From NCBI GenBank assembly GCA_030584025.1, contig CP129487.1:2914001-2978000 (forward strand): 64,000 bases of DNA. Direction: 5' to 3'. Below, piece after piece: positions 49,603 through 58,915 of the stretch. The DNA comes from Cyclobacteriaceae bacterium. Lineage in GTDB: Bacteria; Bacteroidota; Bacteroidia; Cytophagales; Cyclobacteriaceae. Numbering within the stretch: position 1 is the first letter of the stretch; each line of letters opens with the position of its first letter. The translations under genes and the position numbers were made by a program. A model generated the notes under the pieces. It had not been told where the DNA came from and made no database searches. It saw only the letters and a program-made list of their open reading frames with translations.

Positions 49603-50901
49603 ATGGCGCTTGTTGAGCTGGTAATGCCCAAAATGGGCGAAAGTATTATGGAGGCCACCATTTTGTCATGGCTGAAAAAGCCGGGCGATAAAATCGAGCA
49701 GGATGAGTCGGTATTAGAGGTGGCCACCGATAAAGTGGATACGGAAGTTCCCTCCACTCATGCCGGTGTGCTGAAAGAAATTCTGGCCAAAGAAGGTGAC
49801 GTGGTGAAAGTGGGCAAACCCATTGCCGTTATTTCTACCGAAAGTGATACCGTTACCACCAGCGAACCGAAAAAAGATCAGCCTAAACAAGTCAGCCCGG
49901 AAATCAAAAAAGAAGAGCAGGTTGTCAGCCAACCGGTGAATGGAAATGGATCCACGCATCATGTTTCCGATTTTAAGTCGGCCTCGCGTTTTTACTCACC
50001 CCTGGTAAAAAATATTGCAAAAGAAGAGAACATTGCTGTTGCTGAACTGGAAACCATACCTGGAACAGGCCAGGAAGGACGGGTAACCAAGAAAGATATA
50101 CTGGCTTACCTCGAAAACCGCAAGCTAGGTAAGGGTATACAAACTGCACAGGCATATAAGGCTCCACAAGGTGTTCCGGTTTCCATTAGTGGTGGTGATG
50201 AAATCATTCAGATGGACCGCATGCGCAAGATGATTGCGGAGCGCATGGTTGATTCAAAGCGTATTTCACCACACGTTACTTCATTTGTTGAAGTCGATGT
50301 CACCAACATTGTTTTCTGGCGAAACAAAATGAAGGGCGAATTTCAGAAGCGTTACAATGAAGCGCTTACGTTCACCCCGATTTTTATTGAAGCGCTCGTA
50401 CAGGCCATCAAAGATCTTCCGATGATCAACATTCAGGTAGATGGCGATCGTATCATTAAGAAGAAAGATATTAATATCGGTATGGCCGTTGCGTTGCCTT
50501 CCGGCAACCTGATTGTTCCGGTAATCAAAAATGCTGATCAATATAGTCTTACAGGCTTGGCAAAAGTTGTAAACGACCTGGCATCGCGAGCCCGTGATAA
50601 TAAACTCAAAGCTGATGAACTATCGGGCGGAACGTACACCATCTCCAACGTAGGTTCATTTGGCAATGTGATGGGCACGCCCATTATTGTGCAACCCCAG
50701 GTAGGTATAATGGCTGTTGGTGCCATTCAGAAAAAACCGGCCGTATTGGAGACTCCTTATGGAGATGTAATTGCCATCCGTCATAAGATGTTCCTCTCAC
50801 ACTCCTACGATCATCGCGTAGTGGATGGATCACTTGGCGGAAGCTTTGTAAGACGTGTAGCCGATTACCTGGAAAAGTTTGATACTGATCGGGCGCTCTG
50901 A
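49603..50901 (+). CDS. Dihydrolipoamide acyltransferase (E2) of a 2-oxo-acid dehydrogenase complex
   Basis: 432 residues. One lipoyl domain (residues 1-80, ATDKVDTE with lipoyl Lys44), a linker rich in K/E/P, an E1/E3-binding domain (YSPLVKNIAKEENIAVAELETI..GRVTKKDILAYL, about 130-172), and a catalytic acyltransferase domain ending with DHRVVDG (His404). Core of the pyruvate or branched-chain 2-oxo-acid dehydrogenase complex. No E1 or E3 gene is adjacent, so which complex is uncertain; sequence style is closest to branched-chain/pyruvate E2 of Bacteroidota. Convergent with the next gene, only four bases between stops. Confidence 0.9.
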   Translation: MALVELVMPKMGESIMEATILSWLKKPGDKIEQDESVLEVATDKVDTEVPSTHAGVLKEILAKEGDVVKVGKPIAVISTESDTVTTSEPKKDQPKQVSPEIKKEEQVVSQPVNGNGSTHHVSDFKSASRFYSPLVKNIAKEENIAVAELETIPGTGQEGRVTKKDILAYLENRKLGKGIQTAQAYKAPQGVPVSISGGDEIIQMDRMRKMIAERMVDSKRISPHVTSFVEVDVTNIVFWRNKMKGEFQKRYNEALTFTPIFIEALVQAIKDLPMINIQVDGDRIIKKKDINIGMAVALPSGNLIVPVIKNADQYSLTGLAKVVNDLASRARDNKLKADELSGGTYTISNVGSFGNVMGTPIIVQPQVGIMAVGAIQKKPAVLETPYGDVIAIRHKMFLSHSYDHRVVDGSLGGSFVRRVADYLEKFDTDRAL

Positions 50902-50905
50902 TTTG

Positions 50906-52909
50906 TTAGAGCCTTGCCCTATTAAGCGTAAACCAGTTTCCATTCCCTACTGCTATTAATGTAATGCAATAAAGGCTACCGTTATCAGCTGCTGATATTT
51001 GTATACCTGCCAGTTGATCAATCGTATCCTTTCCACTCGCTGAACGTATGGTCACTGCCTTTGCTCCAGACGCGCGAATGATTAAAATACGTCCTCTTTC
51101 AGCATCTGAATCTGGTAATAATATTTCATTGGTTTCAGGGTCTGCAATAATTACGTAATCCTTCGGGTCAACCAAATAATTCCCTTGAGCAGCTATCGTA
51201 AAAACAACGCCATGCGAGCCACCAAAATGGAAATTAAATTGTGGCGGCAACCCAATGCCTAATCTAAGATCCTTTTCATCCCACAACAGATTACCATCAC
51301 CAGCAATACTGGACGTGCCCGTCCAGAACGCCACCTGACCGGCTGTTCCGCTTCCGCCAACACCTCCACCACCCGTGTTATCCGTTCCGGGGGCCCAGGT
51401 AGCTCCATTCCATTTCAACACCTGTCCCGCTGCGGCACCACCCTGCAAAATTTTACCTGGTGCAACGTTCGCAATTTTTATATCGGTAACTGCTCCATTG
51501 GCCAGATCAGCGGTGGCAATAGTCGCATCAAGAATTTTTGCCGTTGTTACTGAAGCATCTGCCAGATCAGCTGTTGCTATTGTACCGTCCAGAATTTTTG
51601 CTGACGTAATCGCACCGGTCGTTACCGTAGGATTCGGATACGTTCCGGTTAGGTCACCTCCCGCAGCGCCACCTGGAGCAACACCGGCAATGGTAACGTT
51701 GGAAGCAACAGTTATTCTACCTTGCGCATCCACTTGAATTCTGGGAACAAGCGTTGCATTGCCATATACACCAGCGGTTACTCCTGAGTTTGAAAGTTTG
51801 GCACTGGTAACCGAACCATCAGTAATTTTTGCCGTAGTAATGGCGTTATCGCGGATGTGATTAGTGGTAACCGCACGATTCGCATCCGTAGCAGCATCGC
51901 TTCGTAATTCCGTAGCGGTAACACCATTGGCAGCAATGGCAATGGTGCCTGTGGATATAATTGTTCCGCCCGATAAACCTGTTCCGGCAGTTATGCTGGT
52001 AACTCCCTGAGTATCGGTTTGAGGAGCCCAGGCTGTTCCATTCCATTTCAAAACCTGATTGGTTGTAGCACCACTTTGCGTCAGTTTTGCAGGTGCCACA
52101 TTACTGATCTTCGCGTCCGTTACGGAAGCATTAGCCAGATCAACTGTTCCAATTGTTCCGTCAGCAATTTTTGCTGAAGAAACAGAACCATCGGCCAGAT
52201 CTGTGGTAGCAATTGTGCCGTCAAGAATTTTTGCTGATGTTATAGCATTATTGGCAACCGTTGGATTTGGATAAGTTCCACTTAAATCGCCACCTGCTGC
52301 GCCACCCGGAGCAACACCTGCAATAGTGGCATTTGTTACTAATGTAATCCGCCCCTGGGCATCCACTGTAAACTGAGGGACAGTAGTAGCACTACCATAT
52401 GTTGCAGCCGTTACACCCGTGTTCGAAAGTTTTGCACCGGTCACAGCACCATTGGCAATGTCAGCCGTGCCAATTGTACCATCAGCAATTTTTGCAGTTG
52501 TTACCGATCCATCAGCCAGTTTAACAGTTGTTACGCCTCCATCAGCAAGGCCAATGGTTCCGGTAACGGTTATCGGCCCGCCTGTGAGGCCTGCCCCTGT
52601 ATTGATCGCTGTTACTGTGCCCGTCCCAAAACTATCTTCAATAACAATCCACGCGCTTCCACTCCAGTAATAGAATTTGTTATCGCTGGTATCAAAAACT
52701 AACAAACCCTTTTCGCCAGCAGTTAATCCCGTTATGGAAGTCCGCTGAGCAGTTGTAAGTCGCGGTACCAAAAGCCCCTGATTATTTCCGGGTGATTGTA
52801 AATCCAATACAGCCTTTGCGTTGGGGTTATCCGTTCCAATACCTACCTGTGCAAATGCACACGTTGATACAACTATTAACGCAAAAAGAATCTTTACCTT
52901 TCGAATCAT
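50906..52909 (-). CDS. Exported repeat protein with beta-rich tandem repeats
   Basis: 667 residues with a signal peptide (ends STCAFAQ) and an N-terminal head VGIGTDNPNAKAVLDLQSPG..LLVPRLTTAQRTSITGL..FYYWSGSAWIVIED shared with the protein at 54202-57249. The centre repeats units of the type GAAGGDLTGTYPNP-TVTTGAITSAKILDG-TIATADLADASVT, probably forming a long beta fibre. The C-terminus (SDAERGRILIIRASGAKAVTIRS..) is a small beta domain without S74. Surface or adhesive role likely; no enzymatic motif. Apparently part of a three-gene surface group with the next two genes. Confidence 0.8.
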   Translation of the reverse strand: MIRKVKILFALIVVSTCAFAQVGIGTDNPNAKAVLDLQSPGNNQGLLVPRLTTAQRTSITGLTAGEKGLLVFDTSDNKFYYWSGSAWIVIEDSFGTGTVTAINTGAGLTGGPITVTGTIGLADGGVTTVKLADGSVTTAKIADGTIGTADIANGAVTGAKLSNTGVTAATYGSATTVPQFTVDAQGRITLVTNATIAGVAPGGAAGGDLSGTYPNPTVANNAITSAKILDGTIATTDLADGSVSSAKIADGTIGTVDLANASVTDAKISNVAPAKLTQSGATTNQVLKWNGTAWAPQTDTQGVTSITAGTGLSGGTIISTGTIAIAANGVTATELRSDAATDANRAVTTNHIRDNAITTAKITDGSVTSAKLSNSGVTAGVYGNATLVPRIQVDAQGRITVASNVTIAGVAPGGAAGGDLTGTYPNPTVTTGAITSAKILDGTIATADLADASVTTAKILDATIATADLANGAVTDIKIANVAPGKILQGGAAAGQVLKWNGATWAPGTDNTGGGGVGGSGTAGQVAFWTGTSSIAGDGNLLWDEKDLRLGIGLPPQFNFHFGGSHGVVFTIAAQGNYLVDPKDYVIIADPETNEILLPDSDAERGRILIIRASGAKAVTIRSASGKDTIDQLAGIQISAADNGSLYCITLIAVGNGNWFTLNRARL

Positions 52910-52956
52910 GACAATACTGATTTTGTTTGATTAAATACCTGAACTGTAACTAAAAG

Positions 52957-54090
52957 TCACCGCTTTAAGGAAAGAAATCCTGTTAACGGAGAGGCATCTG
53001 GCAATTCTATTTTGTAAAAATAATTACCTGAAGGAAGTTCTTTTCCATCCAATCCAACGCCTTCAAATCGTTTGCCTGCAACGGTATCATCATACCCTGC
53101 CATTTCAAAAACTTTGTCGCCCCAGCGGTTGTAAATCGTAACCATACTTCCTTCCGGCAAATTGGCAATCTGCATGTAGCGATTGGCTTCATAGCCATTT
53201 GGCGCTATAGCGTTATACACCAAAATTCCGGATACGTCTGCGCGCGCCAATGCCAACAGCACTTCAGTCGGAGCCAATGTACTGGTTATTGTTCCATTCG
53301 AAAGTGAGCCGGTAAGTGTAGCCGGACCAAGATTAGTAAACGGATCTGTAAGATTGGAAGATTGAACAATAACAATGTTTCCAACTCCTAATGCATCCTC
53401 ATTGCGAACCGGAAGTGTTACCGTTGCATTTTGAAGAGAGCCCGAGACAGGCTCAACGGTGAAATAACGCTGGTCAGAAATTGCGTTTAGTGAACTAGAT
53501 GTAGGTAAGATAATCGATCCATTTAGCTCAGTGACAGAAACGCGTACCTCTGGTGAGCCTGTTAAATTATTAAGTTGAACAGGCAGATACACGGACCCAT
53601 TTCCTAGAGGAAATAATTTTGTGCCCGCACCGGAGTGTTGCACCGCACCATTAACATGTGCTACGTCTGAACCACCAGTAATGATTACATCGCTATCAAA
53701 AATAATTTTGGAATTATTCTCAGCCACCATAATACCATCGTTGAGAATCAGCTCGCGTTCCACCACAATATCTGCCAGAAACTTTTTTACTCCGCCCCCC
53801 TCAATGGTTAGCCAACTAAACGCCTGGGCATTGTGGTTAATAATCTGTTCTGTGCTGGTACTATTGAATGTGATCCTGCCGTCACCGGGAATATACGTTC
53901 CGGTATTCAGCCATACGCCACCCATAACCAGCGACCCGTTATTAATTAATGTGCCTTGATTAACCAGGCTATCACTGACAGCAAGTATGAAGTTCTCTTC
54001 AACACTCACGGTGGCCCCATTCTTGATATAAAATCCTTGTCCGAACAGTACGATCGGGCAAAGAATAACAATAAAAACTAACCACTTCAT
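52957..54090 (-). CDS. Cell-surface protein with T9SS type B sorting domain
   Basis: 377 residues from ATG 54090, opening a signal peptide (MKWLVFIVILCPIVLFGQG). The middle is a beta-rich domain of the filamentous type (NGATVSVEENFILAVSDSLVNQGTLINNGSL..). The last 85 residues match the gliding-motility-associated C-terminal domain: ANRYMQIANLPEGSMVTIYNRWGDKVFEM.., LPSGNYFYKIEL. That domain directs export through type IX secretion, so this protein should be secreted and surface-attached. Flanked by the two repeat proteins on the same strand. Confidence 0.85.
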   Translation of the reverse strand: MKWLVFIVILCPIVLFGQGFYIKNGATVSVEENFILAVSDSLVNQGTLINNGSLVMGGVWLNTGTYIPGDGRITFNSTSTEQIINHNAQAFSWLTIEGGGVKKFLADIVVERELILNDGIMVAENNSKIIFDSDVIITGGSDVAHVNGAVQHSGAGTKLFPLGNGSVYLPVQLNNLTGSPEVRVSVTELNGSIILPTSSSLNAISDQRYFTVEPVSGSLQNATVTLPVRNEDALGVGNIVIVQSSNLTDPFTNLGPATLTGSLSNGTITSTLAPTEVLLALARADVSGILVYNAIAPNGYEANRYMQIANLPEGSMVTIYNRWGDKVFEMAGYDDTVAGKRFEGVGLDGKELPSGNYFYKIELPDASPLTGFLSLKR

Positions 54091-54201
54091 TGTCTTCAGG
54101 TGCATTTCAAATACGGAATTAATCGAGTGAACACTAAATTACGGAATATTGATCTGAGATTAAGCGTATAGGTAACTTGATTGAGTTATTTTAGCTAAAA
54201 T

Positions 54202-57200
54202 CTAGTCGTTGCCGGCTGAATTACTGACTGAACCCGGTTGTTTTGATGCCTTGACATCTATTTTCAGGGTTTCGAGTTCCAGTCTGTTCTGCTCAATTTG
54301 CTCCTTTAACTCAGCAATCAGCTTCTGTTGCTCCTGCACGGCTTTTACCAACGGGGCAATAAAATCTGTGTAACGCAAGCCAAGGGTGCGTTCAGCGTCA
54401 CCGCCAATAGTGAGTATAGCATTTTCATCGCCAACCAATGATTCAATATCCTGAGCAAGAAATCCCCAGTTCAGTTTACCATCATTAAAATTCCTCATTT
54501 CATAGCTAACCGGATTCAACTGCATGATGAAGTCGAGACCAACATCAAGTGACTTTATCTCTGATTTTAATCTTCGATCAGATGCAGCAGTAAATGCAAC
54601 CTGGCCTTCGATTACAGTGACAGCAGTATTGCCAATTCTTACCTTATTACTTGCATCAACTGTTGTATTGTATCCAATAGCGGTTGAATTTTGTAAACCT
54701 GGGGCACTAACATCAGCAAAATACCCTAGAATAGTATGTTGTGTGCCGAAAGTGTTGGTATCACCAGCTCTATTCCCAGCAAATAAATTCTGTGTTCCGG
54801 TTGTATTTGCAATTCCTGCCCTTTCTCCAATAAATGTATTAGGACCTCCAGTTGTAACTTGGCCAGCCTGAGCACCAACGAATGTATTTCCATTAAATGT
54901 AGCGGTTGTTGTAGCGGAGCCAGCTAACCAACCAATTACTGTATTTAGTCCGCCCGTACTATTATTTTGACCAGCTCCGCGTCCAATAAAAACATTGTAG
55001 CTTCCGGATGTATTTGTTCCTCCAGCATTCGAACCGTAGAATGCATTATCCTCTCCGGTTGTTGTTGTTCCAATTGGTGAGCCGGCAAATAAATTTCTCG
55101 TTCCAGGAGCAGTTATCAACGTAGTTCCGCCAGGCGCAGACCATTGAGCAATCAATCCTCCAGAGGTTGTTAAAATTTGCCCCGGTGTTCCTACCGACAA
55201 TTTACTTACATCAATCGCTGCACTACCGCTTATATCTGCATTTACAATTGACCCATCGGCAATTTTTGCCGAGTTGATTGCATTGTTTCCTACTGTTGGA
55301 TTGGGATACGTTCCTGTCAAATCACCACCTGCTGTACCACCTGGTATAACACCAGAAATTGCTGCAGTGCCGGCAGTTGTTAATCTTCCTTTTGCATCAA
55401 CGGTAAACGTGGCCACCTGTGTGGCCGATCCGTATGATCCCGCTGTAACTGTGGTGTTACCAAGATTCAATCCTGCAGAATATGAGCCTATTACCTCTCC
55501 GGCTACGAGCGATTCTGTGTCTAACACTACGGCTGCATTTAATCGGTTTGTGTTTATCGTTCCGGTGGTGGCTGCATTGTTAACAGCAGTAACCACATTA
55601 TTTCCGGCAGTTGATGCAACTGAAGGACTCGGATAGGTGCCCGTCAGATCACCGCCTGCTGCACCGCCTGGTGTTACCCCAGAAATTGCTGCAGTGCCGG
55701 CAGTTGTTAGTCTTCCCTTTGCATCAACGGTAAACGTGGCTACCTGCGTGGCCGATCCGTACGATCCCGCTGTAACGGTAGTATTCCCCAGATTCAACCC
55801 TGCAGAATAAGAACCTGACACATCTCCTGCTGAAGGAGATTCTGTATCCAGCACAACTGCGGCATTAAGACGGTTTGAATTTATCGTTCCGGTTGTTGCC
55901 GCGTTGTTAACGGCTGTAACCACATTATTTCCGGCAGTTGATGCAACTGTAGGACCAGGATAGGTTCCTGTTAAATCACCTGATGCGGCTCCTCCCGGAG
56001 TAACGCCTACAATCGCAACGCCTGATGCAGCCGTAATTCTCCCTTGTGCATCGACCGTTAATTGCGGAACTGTTGTTGCTCCTCCATATGTTGCTGCCGC
56101 TACTCCTGTATTTGTCAAAGCAATTGTACCGGTTGTAGTTATAGGCCCACCCGTTAATCCCGCACCCGTTGTTATGCTCGTAACTGTGCCACTACTTCCT
56201 GTATTATCGGCTTGGGGAGTCCATGCCGTTCCATTCCATTTCAACACCTGTCCCGGTGCTGCTCCGCTTTGTGTAATCTTACCGGGAGCTACTGTAGAAA
56301 TTTTTACATCCGATACAGCGCCATCCAAAATTTTGGCAGTGGTAATCGCATTGTTGGCAACTGTTGGCGAAGGATACGTACCCGTAAGATCGCCACCTGC
56401 CGTACCACCTGGCGCAACACCCGCTATTGTAATGCCTGATGCGGCAGTAATTCTTCCCTGGGCATCGACTGTAAATTGAGGAACGGTTGTGGCATTTCCA
56501 TACGATGCTGCGGTTACACCCGTATTCGATAAAGTAATGGTTCCTGTTGTGGTTATTGGGCCACCTGTAAGCCCTGCACCCGTTGAAATGTTTGTTACCG
56601 TACCCGTGCCAGTATTATCGGCTTGCGGAGCCCAAGATGTTCCATTCCATTTGAGCACCTGCCCGGCAACTGCGCCAGCAGCGCTTAATTTACCTGGAGC
56701 AACACTTGAAATTTTAGCGTCAGTAACAGATCCATCACTAATATCAACGGTACTGATTGTACCATCTACAATTTTAGCCGAAGTTATAGCATTATTGGCG
56801 AGCGTGGGGTTGGGGTACGTTCCACTCAAATCTCCTCCTGCTGCTCCACCTGGTAAAGTTCCAGTAATCGTAACGTTATTGCCACCTGAAATAGTTAGCA
56901 AGCCTGTGCCGGAATTATAGCTGAGTGTCTGGCTGTCTGTGCCGGCACTATCCTCAATACCTGTCCACCCTGCTCCACTCCAGTAATAAAACTTATCAGT
57001 TTCAGAATCAAATACAAGCAAACCTTTATCCCCATCGGTAAGCGATGAAACAAATGCGGCATCTGTTCGCTGCGCTGTGGTTAAACGTGGCACCAAAAAC
57101 CCCTGGTTATTATTAGGAGACCTTAGTTCAAGTACTGCACGTGGATTTGGGTTATTTGTGCCAATACCGACTTGGGCAAAAGAAGAAATAGTAAATACAC

Positions 57201-57249
57201 ACACGAGCAAAAGGCTGCCTGTGAGCCATGAGAGGGTAATTTTTTTCAT
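54202..57249 (-). CDS. Long exported repeat protein with S74 intramolecular chaperone domain
   Basis: 1015 residues with signal peptide ending SSFAQ. Head domain as in 50906-52909, then many repeats of the G-T-Y-P-N/S-P-x-V and ATTVPQFTVDAQGRI types, a Trimeric-fibre-like region of short GSN/TGxxN repeats (NLFAGSPIGTTTTGEDNAFY, NVFIGRGAGQNNSTG), and at the C-terminus a peptidase S74 domain (SDRRLKSEIKSLD..GFLAQDIESLVGDENAI..LRYTDFIAPLVKAVQEQQ) followed by a coiled coil. S74 domains assemble trimeric fibres and then cleave themselves off, so this is likely a surface fibre. Confidence 0.85.
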   Translation of the reverse strand: MKKITLSWLTGSLLLVCVFTISSFAQVGIGTNNPNPRAVLELRSPNNNQGFLVPRLTTAQRTDAAFVSSLTDGDKGLLVFDSETDKFYYWSGAGWTGIEDSAGTDSQTLSYNSGTGLLTISGGNNVTITGTLPGGAAGGDLSGTYPNPTLANNAITSAKIVDGTISTVDISDGSVTDAKISSVAPGKLSAAGAVAGQVLKWNGTSWAPQADNTGTGTVTNISTGAGLTGGPITTTGTITLSNTGVTAASYGNATTVPQFTVDAQGRITAASGITIAGVAPGGTAGGDLTGTYPSPTVANNAITTAKILDGAVSDVKISTVAPGKITQSGAAPGQVLKWNGTAWTPQADNTGSSGTVTSITTGAGLTGGPITTTGTIALTNTGVAAATYGGATTVPQLTVDAQGRITAASGVAIVGVTPGGAASGDLTGTYPGPTVASTAGNNVVTAVNNAATTGTINSNRLNAAVVLDTESPSAGDVSGSYSAGLNLGNTTVTAGSYGSATQVATFTVDAKGRLTTAGTAAISGVTPGGAAGGDLTGTYPSPSVASTAGNNVVTAVNNAATTGTINTNRLNAAVVLDTESLVAGEVIGSYSAGLNLGNTTVTAGSYGSATQVATFTVDAKGRLTTAGTAAISGVIPGGTAGGDLTGTYPNPTVGNNAINSAKIADGSIVNADISGSAAIDVSKLSVGTPGQILTTSGGLIAQWSAPGGTTLITAPGTRNLFAGSPIGTTTTGEDNAFYGSNAGGTNTSGSYNVFIGRGAGQNNSTGGLNTVIGWLAGSATTTATFNGNTFVGAQAGQVTTGGPNTFIGERAGIANTTGTQNLFAGNRAGDTNTFGTQHTILGYFADVSAPGLQNSTAIGYNTTVDASNKVRIGNTAVTVIEGQVAFTAASDRRLKSEIKSLDVGLDFIMQLNPVSYEMRNFNDGKLNWGFLAQDIESLVGDENAILTIGGDAERTLGLRYTDFIAPLVKAVQEQQKLIAELKEQIEQNRLELETLKIDVKASKQPGSVSNSAGND

Positions 57250-57341
57250 AGGGTTAGGAGAGATTATTTTAGTAAGCTACAAAATTTGGCGATCAAACTA
57301 TTTATTACTTTAGCGATTTACTTTGAAACCATTCAAATAAG

Positions 57342-58487
57342 ATGAAATTCGGTACAAAAGCAGTTCACGCAGGGGTAGAGCCCGATCCTTCAACCGGGGC
57401 CATTATGACCCCGATTTTCCAGACTTCAACATATGTACAAGAGGAACCTGCAAAACATAAGGGATATGCCTATGCCCGTGGAGCCAACCCTACCCGAAAT
57501 GCGCTGCAAAAAAGCATTGCCGCCCTGGAAAATGCGCAATTCGCACTTTGCTTTTCTTCCGGAATGGGGGCCACCGATACGGTTATTAAGTTGCTGAATC
57601 AAGGTGATGAGGTGATCACCTCAAATGATTTGTATGGTGGATCATACCGAATGTTTAAAAGGGTGTATGAGCGACTGGGGATTAAATTTCATTTCATTGA
57701 CCTGACACATGCTGAAAACATTAATCAGCATATAAACAGTAAAACACGTTTAATCTGGTTGGAAACACCCAGCAATCCATTGATGAACATCATCGATATT
57801 GAAGCTTGTGTCGCCATCGCCAAAAAACACAACTTGCTGGTTGCCGTTGATAATACGTTTGCTTCACCCTATTTACAAAATCCGCTTGATATCGGTGCTG
57901 ATATTGTGATGCACTCGGTAACCAAATACCTGAGCGGACATTCGGATGTCATTATGGGTGCGCTTGCAACCAACAACGAAAAGCTTTATCAGGAATTGGC
58001 CTTCATTCAAAATTCATGTGGCGCTGTTCCTGGCCCACAGGATTCATTTCTGGTACTACGAGGAATTAAAACATTACACCTGCGCATGGAACGTCATTGC
58101 CAGAATGGAAAAAAAGTGGCTGAGTTTTTAAAGAATCATCCTAAAGTTGGCAGGGTATATTGGCCTGGCTTTAGCGATCACCCCAATCATGCCATTGCAA
58201 AAAAACAAATGCGCGACTTTGGAGGGATGCTTTCCTTTACCCTGAAAGACGATAGCCTTGAAAAGGCTATTACGTTAATGAAAAGTGTTCAATTATTTTC
58301 CCTGGCTGAATCGCTTGGTGGTGTGGAGTCACTGATCAATCACCCCGCATCCATGACGCACGCCAGCATTCCCAAAGAAGAGCGCATCAAGAACGGACTC
58401 GTGGATTCACTCATCCGCCTGAGCATTGGCATTGAAGATGGAGAGGACTTGATAGGTGACCTGCAGCAAGCACTGGATCGGGTGTAA
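57342..58487 (+). CDS. Cystathionine gamma-synthase/lyase-family PLP enzyme
   Basis: 381 residues, the usual length. Cys/Met-metabolism PLP-dependent fold: YARGANPTRNALQKSIAALE, CFSSGMGATDTVIKLL, LYGGSYRMF, LETPSNPLMNIIDI, DNTFASPYLQNPLDIGADIV, and SVTKYLSGHSD with the PLP lysine Lys195. Either gamma-synthase or gamma-lyase/homocysteine route; motifs alone do not separate them. The gene is divergent from the surface repeat protein and converges on a small basic protein gene. Confidence 0.9.
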   Translation: MKFGTKAVHAGVEPDPSTGAIMTPIFQTSTYVQEEPAKHKGYAYARGANPTRNALQKSIAALENAQFALCFSSGMGATDTVIKLLNQGDEVITSNDLYGGSYRMFKRVYERLGIKFHFIDLTHAENINQHINSKTRLIWLETPSNPLMNIIDIEACVAIAKKHNLLVAVDNTFASPYLQNPLDIGADIVMHSVTKYLSGHSDVIMGALATNNEKLYQELAFIQNSCGAVPGPQDSFLVLRGIKTLHLRMERHCQNGKKVAEFLKNHPKVGRVYWPGFSDHPNHAIAKKQMRDFGGMLSFTLKDDSLEKAITLMKSVQLFSLAESLGGVESLINHPASMTHASIPKEERIKNGLVDSLIRLSIGIEDGEDLIGDLQQALDRV

Positions 58488-58497
58488 CTCGGGTTCT

Positions 58498-58755
58498 TTA
58501 CTTGCCTTTCGCCTTTTTGGATTTTTGTTTTCTTGGCTGCGAAATTTTTCTGCTTTTTTTATCAGTCTTCTTTGCAACCTTAACGCGTTTCTTCAGGCTG
58601 ATGTCTTTTTTGCCACGCTTTGTTTTTCTATCGGTTTCATAAACCACCCGTTGATCCTGCGTCATGCGTGAACTTTCCTCTTTCGGTAAATGACCTGTTT
58701 GTGCCTTAACACTAACTGAAATCAATACAAACCCTACAGTTATTAACCATTTCAT
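58498..58755 (-). CDS. Small exported, very basic protein
   Basis: 85 residues. Signal peptide MKWLITVGFVLISVSVKAQ, then a short mature chain with a C-terminal half made almost entirely of Lys/Arg/Ser (KRGKKDISLKKRVKVAKK..RKQKSKKAKGK). Such tails bind nucleic acid or acidic polymers. No family recognised; it may bind extracellular DNA or polysaccharide. Located 11 bases from the convergent PLP-enzyme gene. Confidence 0.7.
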   Translation of the reverse strand: MKWLITVGFVLISVSVKAQTGHLPKEESSRMTQDQRVVYETDRKTKRGKKDISLKKRVKVAKKTDKKSRKISQPRKQKSKKAKGK

Positions 58756-58915
58756 ACCGCAAAACTACTCATAGAAAAAATACCCAGGTGCAAGCGTGTA
58801 GTATTTTTATCAGTTTTCTCGATAAATGACTTTAGAATCAGGCATTCTAGTGCATTACCCCCTTAATGAAGTTAATTGCTTTATATTGGCTGTCGAGTTC
58901 TCGCTGTAATAAATC

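Noticed and set aside
50895..50912. Terminator hairpin GCTCT/AGAGC between the E2 gene and the repeat-protein gene
   Set aside because: Only 5 bp of stem and partly inside coding sequence; too weak to list.
50906..57249. Prophage tail-fibre region
   Set aside because: No other phage genes nearby; the middle gene has a T9SS sorting domain and all three have host-type signal peptides.
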